From positions 83,342 to 147,341 of the forward strand of contig NZ_PXUP01000006.1 in assembly GCF_003324185.1 (NCBI RefSeq): DNA of 64,000 bases, read 5' to 3'. Position 1 is the first letter of the stretch. The number at the start of each line of letters is the position of its first letter. Positions 7,349 to 15,903 of this stretch are shown here, in pieces. This stretch comes from Faecalibacterium prausnitzii (lineage in GTDB: Bacteria; Bacillota; Clostridia; Oscillospirales; Ruminococcaceae). A model generated the notes under the pieces. That model searched no databases. It saw only the letters and a list, made by a program, of their open reading frames with translations, and had not been told where the DNA came from. A program made the position numbers and the translations under genes.

Positions 7349-8497
7349 TTACAGCTGGCTCTTATACAGCTCCACGATCTCCTCCACGCTGGTGTCGCGG
7401 GGGTTGCCGGGACGGCAGGCGTCTGCAAAAGCGGACTCGGCGAGGAACTGGATGTCCTCTTCCTTCAGGATGCCGTGCAGATTTGCGGGGATGCCCACGT
7501 CTGCGCTCAGCTGCTTGACGGCGGCGATGGTAGCATCAGCGGCCTCCACATCGTTCATCTCGTCGATGCCCATAACGCCCATAGCCTTGCCCACAGCGCG
7601 GTAACGCTCGCCGGCAACGCTCTTGTTGTACTCCAGACCAACGGGCAGCAGGATAGCGCAGGCCACGCCATGGGGAGTGTCATACAGAGCGGACAGGCCG
7701 TGTGCCATGGAGTGCACAATGCCCAGACCCACGTTGGAGAAGCCCATACCGGCAATGTACTGGCCCAGAGCCATGCCCTCGCGGCCCTCCGGGGTGTTCT
7801 GCACAGCGCCGCGCAGGCTCTGGCTGATCAGCTTGATGGCTTCCAGATGGAACATATCAGAGATGACGCAGTGACCCTTGGTGATGTAGCCCTCAATGGC
7901 ATGGGTCAGCGCGTCCATACCGGTGGCGGCAGTCAGACCCTTGGGCATGGAGGACATCATGTCGGGGTCGACCACAGCGATCTCGGGGATATCGTTGGTG
8001 TCCACGCAGACGAACTTGCGCTTCTTCTCCACGTCGGTGATGACGTAGTTGATGGTGACCTCGGCAGCAGTACCGGCGGTGGTGGGCACTGCAATGGTGA
8101 ACACTGCGTGCTTCTTGGTGGGAGCAACGCCTTCCAAAGAGCGGACGTCCGCAAACTCGGGGTTATTGATGATGATGCCGATGGCCTTTGCGGTATCCAT
8201 GGAGGAGCCGCCGCCGATGGTCACGATGCAGTCAGCCTCGGCAGCCTTGAAGGCAGCCACGCCGTCCTGCACGTTAGCGATGGTGGGGTTGGGCTTGATC
8301 TCGCTGTAAACAGCGTAGGCAAAGTTTGCGGCATCCAGCAGGTCGGTGACCTTTTGGGTGACGCCGAACTTGATCAGGTCGGGGTCGGAGCAGACGAAAG
8401 CCTTCTTGTAGCCACGGGCGGTCAGCTCGGGAACGATGTTCTCGATAGCACCGTGGCCGTGGTAGGAGATGGTATTCAGAACAATGCGGTCAGCCAT
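7349..8497 (-). CDS. fucO: L-lactaldehyde reductase / iron-dependent alcohol dehydrogenase
   Basis: A 382-residue group III alcohol dehydrogenase, the same length as E. coli FucO and matching it closely by eye (for example the NNPEFADVRSLEG and TTAGTAAEVTINYVITD stretches). The NAD-binding GGGSSMDT motif is at 96-102. Metal ligands are D195, H199, H262 and H276. It reduces L-lactaldehyde to L-1,2-propanediol with NADH, which is the natural sink for the lactaldehyde made by RhaD at 20702. It is not in the rha operon, lies 10 kb away on the other strand, and has its own promoter and terminator. A related diol or butanol dehydrogenase activity is possible. Confidence 0.88.
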   Translation of the reverse strand: MADRIVLNTISYHGHGAIENIVPELTARGYKKAFVCSDPDLIKFGVTQKVTDLLDAANFAYAVYSEIKPNPTIANVQDGVAAFKAAEADCIVTIGGGSSMDTAKAIGIIINNPEFADVRSLEGVAPTKKHAVFTIAVPTTAGTAAEVTINYVITDVEKKRKFVCVDTNDIPEIAVVDPDMMSSMPKGLTAATGMDALTHAIEGYITKGHCVISDMFHLEAIKLISQSLRGAVQNTPEGREGMALGQYIAGMGFSNVGLGIVHSMAHGLSALYDTPHGVACAILLPVGLEYNKSVAGERYRAVGKAMGVMGIDEMNDVEAADATIAAVKQLSADVGIPANLHGILKEEDIQFLAESAFADACRPGNPRDTSVEEIVELYKSQL

Positions 8498-8524
8498 AAT
8501 ACAAATCCTCCAAATCTGTTTGCA

Positions 8525-8585
8525 GCCGCCCTTCCGGCGGCGTTCCTCTACGTTTCAGCATAGCACATCGTCAAAAAATTTGCAA
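8525..8585 (-). promoter_or_regulatory. fucO promoter and leader hairpin
   Basis: TTGCAA (8585-8580), 17-base spacer, TATGCT (8562-8557). The leader then holds a small GCCGCC...GGCGGC hairpin at 8525-8541 before the ribosome site GGAGG. Confidence 0.6.
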
Positions 8586-8688
8586 TGTAAAATTGTTTAA
8601 ATTTGTAGTATATTTTTATACTTGTGTATTATTTTCTGTCATTTTTGTCTGTTTTCCGGCATTATTATCCCCTGCAAAAAAACAATCC

Positions 8689-8717
8689 TTGCCAAATGGC
8701 CGTGCCTGTGTTATACT
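8689..8717 (+). promoter_or_regulatory. tRNA-Thr promoter
   Basis: TTGCCA (8689-8694), 17-base spacer, TATACT (8712-8717), ending 15 bases before the tRNA. Confidence 0.7.
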
Positions 8718-8732
8718 ATCTTAGTAACCTTT

Positions 8733-8807
8733 GCTGGTGTGGCGCAATGGCAGCGCAACTGATTTGTAATCAGTGGGTTGCAGGTTCAACTCCTGTCACC
8801 AGCTCCA
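8733..8807 (+). tRNA. tRNA-Thr (anticodon TGT)
   Basis: Acceptor strands GCTGGTG and CACCAGC pair fully. The anticodon arm ACTGA-TTTGTAA-TCAGT places TGT at 34-36, reading ACA. The T arm contains GGTTCAACTCC. The CCA end is encoded (8805-8807). Confidence 0.97.
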
Positions 8808-8810
8808 TAC

Positions 8811-8849
8811 AAAATCCCTGGATCCATTTGGATCCGGGGATTTTTTTGT
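8811..8849 (+). terminator. Terminator of tRNA-Thr
   Basis: AATCCCTGGATCC pairs with GGATCCGGGGATT and is followed by seven T. Confidence 0.85.
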
Positions 8850-8921
8850 GCCGAACGCAGGCTCCTTCCTGCGCAAAGAACGACTTTCTTCGTAAAATTT
8901 GTGCAAGATGTCGCAAAAATA

Positions 8922-8949
8922 TTGTCTTCGTAAAAAAAAGCAGTATAAT
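8922..8949 (+). promoter_or_regulatory. Promoter of the FtsX-type permease operon
   Basis: TTGTCT (8922-8927), 16-base A-rich spacer, TATAAT (8944-8949). It lies 35 bases before the chosen ATG and argues against starts further upstream. Confidence 0.65.
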
Positions 8950-8983
8950 ACAAGCAACAACAACTAACAGGAGGGAAAATGGA

Positions 8984-11404
8984 ATGCGTCACTCTTTGGG
9001 AACCATCGCCTGGCGCGGGCTGAAAGGCCGCCGCCGCGATACCGCTATGATGCTCTGCGTGCTGGCGGCAGTGTTTGCGCTGCTTACAGCGGTGCTGTGC
9101 TATCAGCAGAGCGGCAGCCGCGCCATGGAGGTGCAGCGCCAGGATCTTTACGGTGCCTGGCAGCTTGCCCGTTACGACCTGACCGCCGCAGATGCCGATG
9201 CCTTTGTGCAGCAGACAGCCCCCGCTGCGGTGGGGCGTGCGGCGCAGTATGCGATCCTTGTCAACGACAAGGACCTTGCCTTTGGCGCGCTGGGCACTGT
9301 GGACGAGGGATATCTCTCCTGTGGGCAGCTGCAGCTGCTCAGCGGACGGCTGCCCGGCACCGCCGGAGAGGCAGCGCTGACCACCTCGGTGCTGGACAGC
9401 ATCGGGGCCTCCTATGAGCTGGGGCAGACCGTGACCCTGCAGGCGGTGCATGGGGACGATGCACCGGTCCTGCTGCAATTTACCCTGTGCGGGGTGCTGC
9501 CCTCCTACGATGCCTACTGGGCGGTGGGCAGCAACCTGCCGGTGGATGCGCTGGTCACCGCCGACAGTCTGCCCCAAAGCTGGGACAGCAAAATACAGCT
9601 GCTGTGCTGCTATGCTGGTGCCGTGCCGCTGGCTCCTTATATAGACGGCAGCCAGGATCCCACCTGGGTGCGCAACACCTACGCCTATCCGGAAGCGGAT
9701 CTGACCCGGAGCGGCAGCTGGGCTTTTATGGGCGGCTGTGCCCTGCTGACCCTGTGCGCGGTGCTCGTGCTGTGCACCCTGCAGCTGCGCCGCCGGGAGC
9801 AGAGCCTTGTCACTCTGCGTATGATCGGTGCCGGAAAAACCGCCCTCGTGGCGCTGTGCCTGTGGGAAGCCGTTTTTCTGCTGCTGTTCTGCCTGCCGAT
9901 CGGCAGCCTGCTGGGGGTCGGCCTGTGTGCCGCCACCCTTGCCGTGCAGGGGCACGTGCGCTATCTCAGCCTGCCGTGGGGACAGCTGGCGCTGGCGTGG
10001 GCTACCGGCACCGGGGCCGTGCTGCTGGGCTTTTTGCTGCCTGCCCTGCGGCAGGCCGGGCAAAAGCTGACCCATCTGCCCCAGAAAAAGGTAAGATTAC
10101 AGCGCCGTGTGCGGCTGCTTACGCCGCTGCCGCTGCGGCTGGTGGTGCTCAATGCGCTGGGGCTTACGCTGGCGCTGTGCTGTGTGTTCCTGAGCACCTG
10201 GAAGCTGCTTCCCTACCGCCGCACGGCGGCTTCGGCAGCGGTGCAGGTAAGCGCCGGGCAGAACACCCTGACCGACGGCCTTGCGGAGGATCTGCTGCGC
10301 CTGCCGGACGTCCAGCAGGCCGCCATGCGCACCGATATGAACTATCTGTGCGGCCTTTCCAGCGATGCCTTTACGGCGCATGACCTGTGGGGACTGTATA
10401 CCCACCAGGACAGCCTCTACACCATGTTTACCATGCAGGATGCAGACACGGTAAACACCCTTGTCACCGCATTGCCGGATGCAGAGCTGGAAGCGCTGGC
10501 TGCGCAGTGCAGCACCCCTGTGGATCTGGACGCACTGCGCAGCGGGCAGGCCGTGCTGCTGTATGCGCCGGATTTTGTACTGGACGAAAACGGCCAGACC
10601 CAGTGGGGCACGCAGGCCGCACCCTTTGCGGGCTGCACGGCAGTGCTGGAGTACCCTACCCTGGACGGCGCACACAGCCAAAAGAGCCTGACCATCGGCG
10701 GCGTGATTGCAAGCATTGATATGGACAGCCTGCCCTTTGCAGACAGCTCCCCCACCACCTACCAGCTGTACTGCAGCCAGGCGCTGGGCCGCGCCCTCTG
10801 GGCAGAAGAATACGGCACGCCCTACGGGTATACCGCCATCAACCTGAAACTAAAAGCCAACGCCAGCTACGCTACCCAGAAATCCATTGCAGGGCTGGTG
10901 ACCCGCCGGGGCGGCGTACTGCGCACCAACAGCTACGAAACTGCCAGCCGGATGTATCAGGAAGGCAGCACCGGCGCGTTCTTCTGGGCGGTCGCCGGAG
11001 TGGTGGGCGCTGCACTGGCCCTGTTTTTACTGTGGAACCTGTTCGGGCTGTACTGGCAGCACCAGCGGCTGCGCATCGGTATCTTTCAGGCAGAGGGCAC
11101 CTCGGCTGCCATGCTGCGGCACTGCGGCATCCGGCAGGGCGTGCTTGCAGTGCTGGGTGCGCTTTTGCTGGGCAACCTGGCCGTATGGGGCCTGTGGCGC
11201 TGGAGCTGGCACAGCCTGGTCACCCGGCAGAGCGGCCGCATCCTGACCTTTGCGGCCCTGCCTATGGCCGTATCGGAGTATCCCTGGGCGCTGCACCTTG
11301 CGGTATGCGCAGGTTATCTGCTGTTCGTGCTGGCGCTGCAGCTGGCCCCGCTGGAGCGGCTGGCACGCAGCCAGCCCATGGACAATCTGAAAAAAGGAGT
11401 GTAA
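8984..11404 (+). CDS. ABC transporter permease, FtsX/MacB type
   Basis: An 806-residue inner-membrane permease. I start it at 8984 because GGAGGG lies just upstream and because the open frame further upstream runs through the tRNA-Thr and its terminator. The first helix is at about 20-40, then an extracellular domain of about 190 residues, a three-helix FtsX block near 245-360, a single helix near 400, a second large extracellular domain, and a final helix block after residue 670. The stop is 4 bases before the ATPase start. Such pairs move lipoproteins, peptides or antibiotics, or act mechanically on the envelope; the cargo is not evident. Confidence 0.82.
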   Translation: MRHSLGTIAWRGLKGRRRDTAMMLCVLAAVFALLTAVLCYQQSGSRAMEVQRQDLYGAWQLARYDLTAADADAFVQQTAPAAVGRAAQYAILVNDKDLAFGALGTVDEGYLSCGQLQLLSGRLPGTAGEAALTTSVLDSIGASYELGQTVTLQAVHGDDAPVLLQFTLCGVLPSYDAYWAVGSNLPVDALVTADSLPQSWDSKIQLLCCYAGAVPLAPYIDGSQDPTWVRNTYAYPEADLTRSGSWAFMGGCALLTLCAVLVLCTLQLRRREQSLVTLRMIGAGKTALVALCLWEAVFLLLFCLPIGSLLGVGLCAATLAVQGHVRYLSLPWGQLALAWATGTGAVLLGFLLPALRQAGQKLTHLPQKKVRLQRRVRLLTPLPLRLVVLNALGLTLALCCVFLSTWKLLPYRRTAASAAVQVSAGQNTLTDGLAEDLLRLPDVQQAAMRTDMNYLCGLSSDAFTAHDLWGLYTHQDSLYTMFTMQDADTVNTLVTALPDAELEALAAQCSTPVDLDALRSGQAVLLYAPDFVLDENGQTQWGTQAAPFAGCTAVLEYPTLDGAHSQKSLTIGGVIASIDMDSLPFADSSPTTYQLYCSQALGRALWAEEYGTPYGYTAINLKLKANASYATQKSIAGLVTRRGGVLRTNSYETASRMYQEGSTGAFFWAVAGVVGAALALFLLWNLFGLYWQHQRLRIGIFQAEGTSAAMLRHCGIRQGVLAVLGALLLGNLAVWGLWRWSWHSLVTRQSGRILTFAALPMAVSEYPWALHLAVCAGYLLFVLALQLAPLERLARSQPMDNLKKGV

Positions 11405-11408
11405 CGCG

Positions 11409-12083
11409 ATGAGAGAGATCGTACTGGAAGCCCGGGCTGTGACCCGTACCTACGGCACCGGCACCGGTGCCACCCACGCCCTGCGCGGGGTGGATGTGGA
11501 GATCGAGCAGGGCAGGTTTACCGCCATCATCGGGGCCAGCGGCTGCGGCAAATCTACCCTGCTGCAGGCACTTGGCGGGTTGGATGCCCCCACCAGCGGC
11601 AAGGTACTGCTGGAAGGGCAGGATCTGTATGCGCTGCCGGATGCCGCACTTGCCCGGCTGCGCCGTACGCGGCTGGGGTTCGTGTTCCAGGCATTCCACC
11701 TGCTGCCGGAGTATACGGTGCGGGACAACATCCTGCTGCCGCTGCTGCTGGACAAACGGGAGCCGGACGAGGAATACCTTGCCCTGCTTACCCGGCAGCT
11801 GGGGCTGACCGCGCTGCTGCAGCGCCAGCCCACCCAGCTTTCCGGCGGGCAGCAGCAGCGCGCCGCCATTGCCCGGGCACTGATCACCCGCCCTGCGGTC
11901 GTGCTGGCAGACGAGCCTACCGGCAACCTGGACCACCAGAACAGCGTGGAGGTATTCCGCCTGCTGCGGGAGGCAGCCGCACAGCAGCACCAGACCGTTG
12001 TGTATGTCACCCACGACCAGGGGCTTGCGGCGCAGGCAGACCGGGTGCTGCGGATGCAGGATGGCCGGATCGAAGAAGCATAA
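11409..12083 (+). CDS. ABC transporter ATP-binding protein (LolD/MacB type)
   Basis: A 224-residue ATPase that drives the permease encoded just upstream. Walker A GASGCGKST is at 42-50, the signature LSGGQQQR near 138-145, and Walker B VVLADEP with the catalytic Glu just after it, followed by the GNLD D-loop and a switch His in VTHD. Length is normal for the export-type FtsX partner ATPases. It is co-transcribed with the permease; no terminator is obvious after it. Confidence 0.9.
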   Translation: MREIVLEARAVTRTYGTGTGATHALRGVDVEIEQGRFTAIIGASGCGKSTLLQALGGLDAPTSGKVLLEGQDLYALPDAALARLRRTRLGFVFQAFHLLPEYTVRDNILLPLLLDKREPDEEYLALLTRQLGLTALLQRQPTQLSGGQQQRAAIARALITRPAVVLADEPTGNLDHQNSVEVFRLLREAAAQQHQTVVYVTHDQGLAAQADRVLRMQDGRIEEA

Positions 12084-12112
12084 AACCTGCACTTTTTTCT
12101 CTGTCCGGGTGT

Positions 12113-12140
12113 TTGCGAATGGCGGATCTTGTTGTATAAT
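12113..12140 (+). promoter_or_regulatory. Promoter of the TIM-barrel gene
   Basis: TTGCGA (12113-12118), 16-base spacer, TATAAT (12135-12140), 38 bases before the ATG. Confidence 0.65.
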
Positions 12141-12178
12141 AGAGAAAACACGCCCCGGAACAAAAGGAGGAACCAAGC

Positions 12179-13027
12179 ATGATCCAATTCGGTCTACGTC
12201 TGCACGATGCAGAAAAGCTGCCCATTGAACAGGTGCTGCCGCTGGTACGCCAGAAGGGCTTTTCCTGCGTGCATCTGGCGCTGAGCAAATCCCTGAAGGA
12301 GGTGCCCAACACCCCCTCTGCCCTCACCCCCGGCTACGCGGCCTATCTGCGCCGCCTGTTTGCCAAAAACGAGCTGGACATTGCGGTGCTGGGCAACTAC
12401 CTGAATCTGGCGCACCCGGATACGGCTGCCCTGCACGCCATTCAGGAAAAGTACTATGCGCATATCCGCTTTGCCAGCCTGCTGGGCTGCGGCATGGTGG
12501 GCACCGAGACCGGTGCACCCAACGCGGAGTACAAGTTCTGCCCGGAGTGCCGCAGCGATGCCGCCCTTGCTACCTTTATCAAGAACTTCAAGCCGGTGGT
12601 GCGCTGCGCCGAGCAGTACGGCGTGACCATTGCCATTGAGCCGGTGGTCAGACACATTGTGTATGACGCCCGCCGCGCCCGCACCGTGCTGGACGAGATC
12701 GGCAGCCCCAATCTGCAGATTCTGCTCGACCCGGTGAACCTTTTGAACATGGAAAACGTAGACCAGCGGGAGGAAGTGTTCGCCGAGACCATTGAGCTGC
12801 TGGGCAAGGATGTGGCCATGATCCACTTCAAGGACTTTTTGCTGCAGGACGCCGACGGGCAGCTGGCTGCCACCGGTGCCGGACAGGGCGGTATGGGCGA
12901 CTACCGCACCATTCTGCGGTTTGCCAAGGAACAGAAGCCCTATGTGTTCGCCACCTTGGAGAACACCACCCCGGAAAACGCAGTCCAGTGCCTGCAATAT
13001 CTGCAAAAACAGTACGACGAGTGCTGA
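12179..13027 (+). CDS. Sugar phosphate isomerase/epimerase-like TIM barrel (AP-endonuclease 2 fold)
   Basis: A 282-residue cytosolic TIM-barrel protein of the xylose-isomerase-like superfamily. Metal-site acids are suggested by the IEPVV strand (near 155), the LLDPVN strand (near 183) and the MIHFKDF strand (near 220). AAAGGAGG lies nine bases before the ATG. It has its own promoter and ends before a bidirectional terminator. Related proteins epimerise keto-sugars or inositol derivatives; no specific reaction can be assigned. Confidence 0.75.
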   Translation: MIQFGLRLHDAEKLPIEQVLPLVRQKGFSCVHLALSKSLKEVPNTPSALTPGYAAYLRRLFAKNELDIAVLGNYLNLAHPDTAALHAIQEKYYAHIRFASLLGCGMVGTETGAPNAEYKFCPECRSDAALATFIKNFKPVVRCAEQYGVTIAIEPVVRHIVYDARRARTVLDEIGSPNLQILLDPVNLLNMENVDQREEVFAETIELLGKDVAMIHFKDFLLQDADGQLAATGAGQGGMGDYRTILRFAKEQKPYVFATLENTTPENAVQCLQYLQKQYDEC

Positions 13028-13081
13028 TAACAAATTGAACTGCACGCTGCTATCCGCAGCAGCTGGTGTTTTCATAGTATG

Positions 13082-13126
13082 AAAAAAGTCTGAACCGGTG
13101 GCTCATGCCTCAGTTCAGACTTTTTT
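13082..13126. terminator. Bidirectional terminator
   Basis: AAAAAAGTCTGAA/TTCAGACTTTTTT arms give U-runs on both strands. It serves the epimerase on the plus strand and probably once served a decayed minus-strand gene at 13141-13215. Confidence 0.85.
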
Positions 13127-13140
13127 GTTATTCTATGCCT

Positions 13141-13215
13141 TTATCTGCCAGCGGCAAAGGCTCGGGCCTTCACAGCCTGAAAGCTGATCTGCTCAATGGC
13201 CTCGTTGAGAATACT
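13141..13215 (-). pseudogene. 3' relic of a lost coding sequence
   Basis: The minus strand reads SILNEAIEQISFQAVK and then ARAFAAGR before a stop, an amphipathic helical C-terminus directly before a terminator. No start or ribosome site exists. It looks like the tail of a deleted gene; the family is not recognised. Confidence 0.35.
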
Positions 13216-13282
13216 AAAATTGAGAATTATTTGTCAATTTTCGAAAGGTGCGGAGTAGGCACCCCTGCCCCCTAATGAAAGC

Positions 13283-13323
13283 AAAACGGCCTGAGCCCTG
13301 TACCATACAGGATCCAGACCGTT
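13283..13323 (-). terminator. Terminator of the DUF5058-type operon
   Basis: AACGGTCTGGATCCTGTA pairs with TACAGGGCTCAGGCCGTT, ending in TTTTG on the minus strand. Confidence 0.75.
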
Positions 13324-13332
13324 CCGATTGCT

Positions 13333-14085
13333 TTACTTCTGCTCTTTGTCCACTACCTGGATCTTGCCCTTCTTCCACAACACATAGGAAGTCAGGATGC
13401 CGATGGGCAGCATCACGATGATAAAGATGCCCACAAGTCCGCCCAGCACGGAACCGTAGCCCGCAAGGCGTGCGGCGAGGGAGAGCACCGTCATGATGAT
13501 CAGCACCGGAAGCACCCCCTTGATGCCACCCTTGACCACCTTGCTGCCGCTGGACGAGCTGGCGAACAGACCCAGCGCCATGGAGCCGAACAGGGCCGGC
13601 AGCAGGTAGCCGGAGGCCGTTTTGACGGCGGGCAGCTCGAACACCGGGCTGATGAAGGAGGCGCACACCGCTGCCAGCGTCAGGATGGCAACCGTCATCA
13701 GGGAGGAAACCGCAACAGCCACCGAGGCAATGGCCTCACCCTCCGGGGTGTTGGGCTGCTTTTTGGTCAGGTTCATGGCGTTTGCTGCCACCGGGAGCTT
13801 CAGGTTCATAATGTTGCCGGTGATGAAGGCCAGATAGGCCGAGCAGCCCAGAATGGGGGTGTAGCTCAGTGCTTCCGAAAAGCCCACCGGGATGTAGATG
13901 AGCAGGATGGAAAAGGTGTTCACGTTGAACACCTCGCCCAGAGACGGGATGCTGTCGTAGGCAGCCAGCACCACAAAGGGCAGCGCCACCATGTAAATGA
14001 GGGCGATCAGAGTACCCACACGGCCCCAGCGGTGCGCCCAGCTCTGGAAGGAGTCCATTTTGGTCTCAATCTTTGCTTTGCTCAT
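13333..14085 (-). CDS. Membrane protein, partner of the DUF5058 protein
   Basis: A 250-residue protein with about six hydrophobic segments. I start it at 14085 (MSKAKIETK) because GAGGAGGG lies seven bases upstream; a longer frame would overlap the upstream gene. A stretch near 165-185 (FASSSSGSKVVKGG) and GFSEALSYTPILG are striking. It follows the 14100-14828 gene by 14 bases and the two share a terminator, so they likely form one transporter or complex. The family function is unknown. Confidence 0.7.
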   Translation of the reverse strand: MSKAKIETKMDSFQSWAHRWGRVGTLIALIYMVALPFVVLAAYDSIPSLGEVFNVNTFSILLIYIPVGFSEALSYTPILGCSAYLAFITGNIMNLKLPVAANAMNLTKKQPNTPEGEAIASVAVAVSSLMTVAILTLAAVCASFISPVFELPAVKTASGYLLPALFGSMALGLFASSSSGSKVVKGGIKGVLPVLIIMTVLSLAARLAGYGSVLGGLVGIFIIVMLPIGILTSYVLWKKGKIQVVDKEQK

Positions 14086-14099
14086 GTCCGTTTCCCTCC

Positions 14100-14828
14100 T
14101 CAACCGAAAATCCGTACCCACGCCAGCGACGAGATCAGACCGCCCAGCATGGAGAATGCCATCACGAAGTTATTGAGCCATGCAAGCCCCGGGCGCTTTG
14201 CCAGCACACCCACACCAATGGCGATCACAAGACCGGTGATCATAACGGCAGCCTGCACATTGTCAGTGAACAGCAGAATGGGAATGTATACCGAGAACAT
14301 CACAAGCATGAACACGCCGGACAGCACGTTTTTCCAAGTGCTGCCGCCGTTTTCGGCTGCAGAGCGGTCCACGCTCTTGCACAGCTTTTTGCCGAGGGGC
14401 AGCAGGATCAGGAAACCGCTCAGCATACCCACGCTCATCAGGATCATCACCACGCCGAACTGCCGTCCGGTGGCGCTTTCCAGCATTTCCGCAGAGGATG
14501 CGTAGCCCAGCACCTGCGCAATGGAGCTGGAGATCATAGTCTCGTAGGACAGAGAACCGATGACCGACAGCCGCCACCATGCCCACACGCTGCCCAGCAC
14601 CGCAATGAGCACGAACAGACCCACCACGATGGAAAGGCTGGGCACGACGGAAAATATAAGGCTGGATTTGATCACGTTGCTCAGTTCCTTGTGGGTGATG
14701 CCCAACTCCAAACAGTGGTCGTAGGCCTTTTTGAGGTAGACCAGCGAGAATGCGGAAATGTACAAAAGACCGCCGATGACCATCGCCAGCAGCAGCGGGC
14801 TCTGGATGATATCTTTCATGGTTGCCAT
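14100..14828 (-). CDS. DUF5058-like membrane protein
   Basis: A 242-residue integral membrane protein with about six helices and the opening MKDIIQSPLLLAMVIGGLLY typical, as far as I recall, of DUF5058 proteins. It has a polar cytoplasmic loop LKKAYDHCLELGITHKELSN (29-48). It is the first gene of a two-gene operon. DUF5058 genes are usually found paired with a second small membrane protein; transport of a small solute has been suggested only by inference. Confidence 0.65.
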   Translation of the reverse strand: MATMKDIIQSPLLLAMVIGGLLYISAFSLVYLKKAYDHCLELGITHKELSNVIKSSLIFSVVPSLSIVVGLFVLIAVLGSVWAWWRLSVIGSLSYETMISSSIAQVLGYASSAEMLESATGRQFGVVMILMSVGMLSGFLILLPLGKKLCKSVDRSAAENGGSTWKNVLSGVFMLVMFSVYIPILLFTDNVQAAVMITGLVIAIGVGVLAKRPGLAWLNNFVMAFSMLGGLISSLAWVRIFG

Positions 14829-14860
14829 AGATTGTCCTTCCTATAAATACAGAATAAACG

Positions 14861-14933
14861 AAAAAAAGCGGGTATTTTCTGCCCGCCGTCCTCGTGATAC
14901 GGACAAGATACCGAAAAAAGCAGTTTCTGTCAA
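14861..14933 (-). promoter_or_regulatory. Promoter with a short leader hairpin before the DUF5058 operon
   Basis: A near-consensus TTGACA (14933-14928), 17-base spacer and TATCTT (14910-14905). The leader then contains GCGGG/CCCGC (14886-14868) followed by seven T, a weak terminator-like structure before the gene that could act as an attenuator. Confidence 0.55.
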
Positions 14934-15170
14934 ATGAGTATGACTAAAGCGCGAACAGCTTTTGGATACATTTCCGACAGGAGACGCCGCAAAAAGCCTT
15001 TACCGTGTTAAAATAATAAAGTGCTGACTGCAGGTCACTTTGCTTCCGTTGAAAATTGCACAAATTTTAAAGAAAATTTCTGTCGTTCTGCCGAAAGCAG
15101 CAGACCTAGGCAAGGTGTTTTTCTGCCTTGTCCTTGTCGGTGTATCAGGTCTTTTTTCGTGAAACACAAA

Positions 15171-15222
15171 GCAAAAAAGGGCGTTCTGTCCCGGACCAAT
15201 GTCCGGGCAGAGCTCCCTTTTG
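15171..15222. terminator. Bidirectional terminator after the pentapeptide gene
   Basis: GCAAAAAAGGGCG..TGTCCCGGAC pairs with GTCCGGGCAG..TCCCTTTTGC. The minus strand ends in TTTTTTGC. The remaining sequence of 14934-15170 and 15223-15302 shows nothing I can identify. Confidence 0.7.
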
Positions 15223-15302
15223 CGTTTATCGTATTGTGCCTTGGCCGCCTTCCGGCTTCTGCAAGTTCCGCTTGATGGCGGTGTGGCTGTTGCCCTCCCT
15301 GT

Positions 15303-15890
15303 TCAGGACAGCTTGATCTTCAAATCAGCCAGCAGATTTACCGCCTCCGGCAGCGAGAACCTGGCATCCTTCATGCGGCTGCCCAGAATATCCACCTTAT
15401 AGCCCGTGGCGTCCCGGAAATCCGCTTTGCGCAGATCGCACTGGTAGAACTCCGTTTCGTGCAGCTCTGTGCCCTTGAAACTTGCCAGTTGCATCTCGCA
15501 CTTGGCAAACATGGAGCCTACGATCTCGTTTCCGTTTGAAAAATCGAAGCGGTTGAAGTTCATTTCGGTAAAGGTGTTGTATTTCAGGCTGCAGTCCTTC
15601 AGGGTGTGGATAGGGTCCGGGAATGCGCCGTTTGACAGCAACGATGCCCACTCGATCTCCTGCAGGCGGCAGTCCTCAAAATCCAGCGACTGCACTGAGG
15701 AGGACACGCTCCGCAGCCCGGTGATCTCGCACCGCACGAACCGACACTCGTTCAGGGTGGTGTGGTCCAGCTCACATTTTGAAAAGGAGCAGTCCACAAA
15801 TACGCAGTCCGCAAAATCGCAGCTTTCAAAGGCTTCCCCTGCAAATGACAGGCCGGTAAACCGTTCACCTTCGCAATAACGTTCTGTCGT
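15303..15890 (-). CDS. Pentapeptide-repeat protein, Qnr-like, with apparent ACG start
   Basis: A 195-residue right-handed beta-helix protein made of quintets with central Phe/Leu (CDFADCVFVDCSF and onward), a mid-chain break around the WASLL segment and a C-terminal helix LPEAVNLLADLKIKL, the overall plan of Qnr/MfpA-like gyrase-protecting proteins. No ATG, GTG or TTG fits after the upstream gene. A good ribosome site AAGGGGAAGG is followed by ACG-ACA-GAA at 15890, where family logic would expect ATG. Either a rare ACG start, a recent start-codon mutation, or translation from an overlapping in-frame ATG at 15947. Role in gyrase protection is inference. Confidence 0.6.
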   Translation of the reverse strand, partial: TTERYCEGERFTGLSFAGEAFESCDFADCVFVDCSFSKCELDHTTLNECRFVRCEITGLRSVSSSVQSLDFEDCRLQEIEWASLLSNGAFPDPIHTLKDCSLKYNTFTEMNFNRFDFSNGNEIVGSMFAKCEMQLASFKGTELHETEFYQCDLRKADFRDATGYKVDILGSRMKDARFSLPEAVNLLADLKIKLS

Positions 15891-15903
15891 AGCCTTCCCC
15901 TTT

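Noticed and set aside
5922..7604. A 560-codon plus-strand frame
   Set aside because: Antisense to the CmpB-like gene and fucO, and it runs through the fucO terminator.
8624..8983. N-terminal extension of the FtsX-type permease
   Set aside because: It translates through the tRNA-Thr, its terminator and the permease promoter; the ATG at 8984 has the ribosome site.
15021..15302. Short plus-strand frames after the DUF5058 operon
   Set aside because: No ribosome sites; they cover a bidirectional terminator and read as low-quality sequence.
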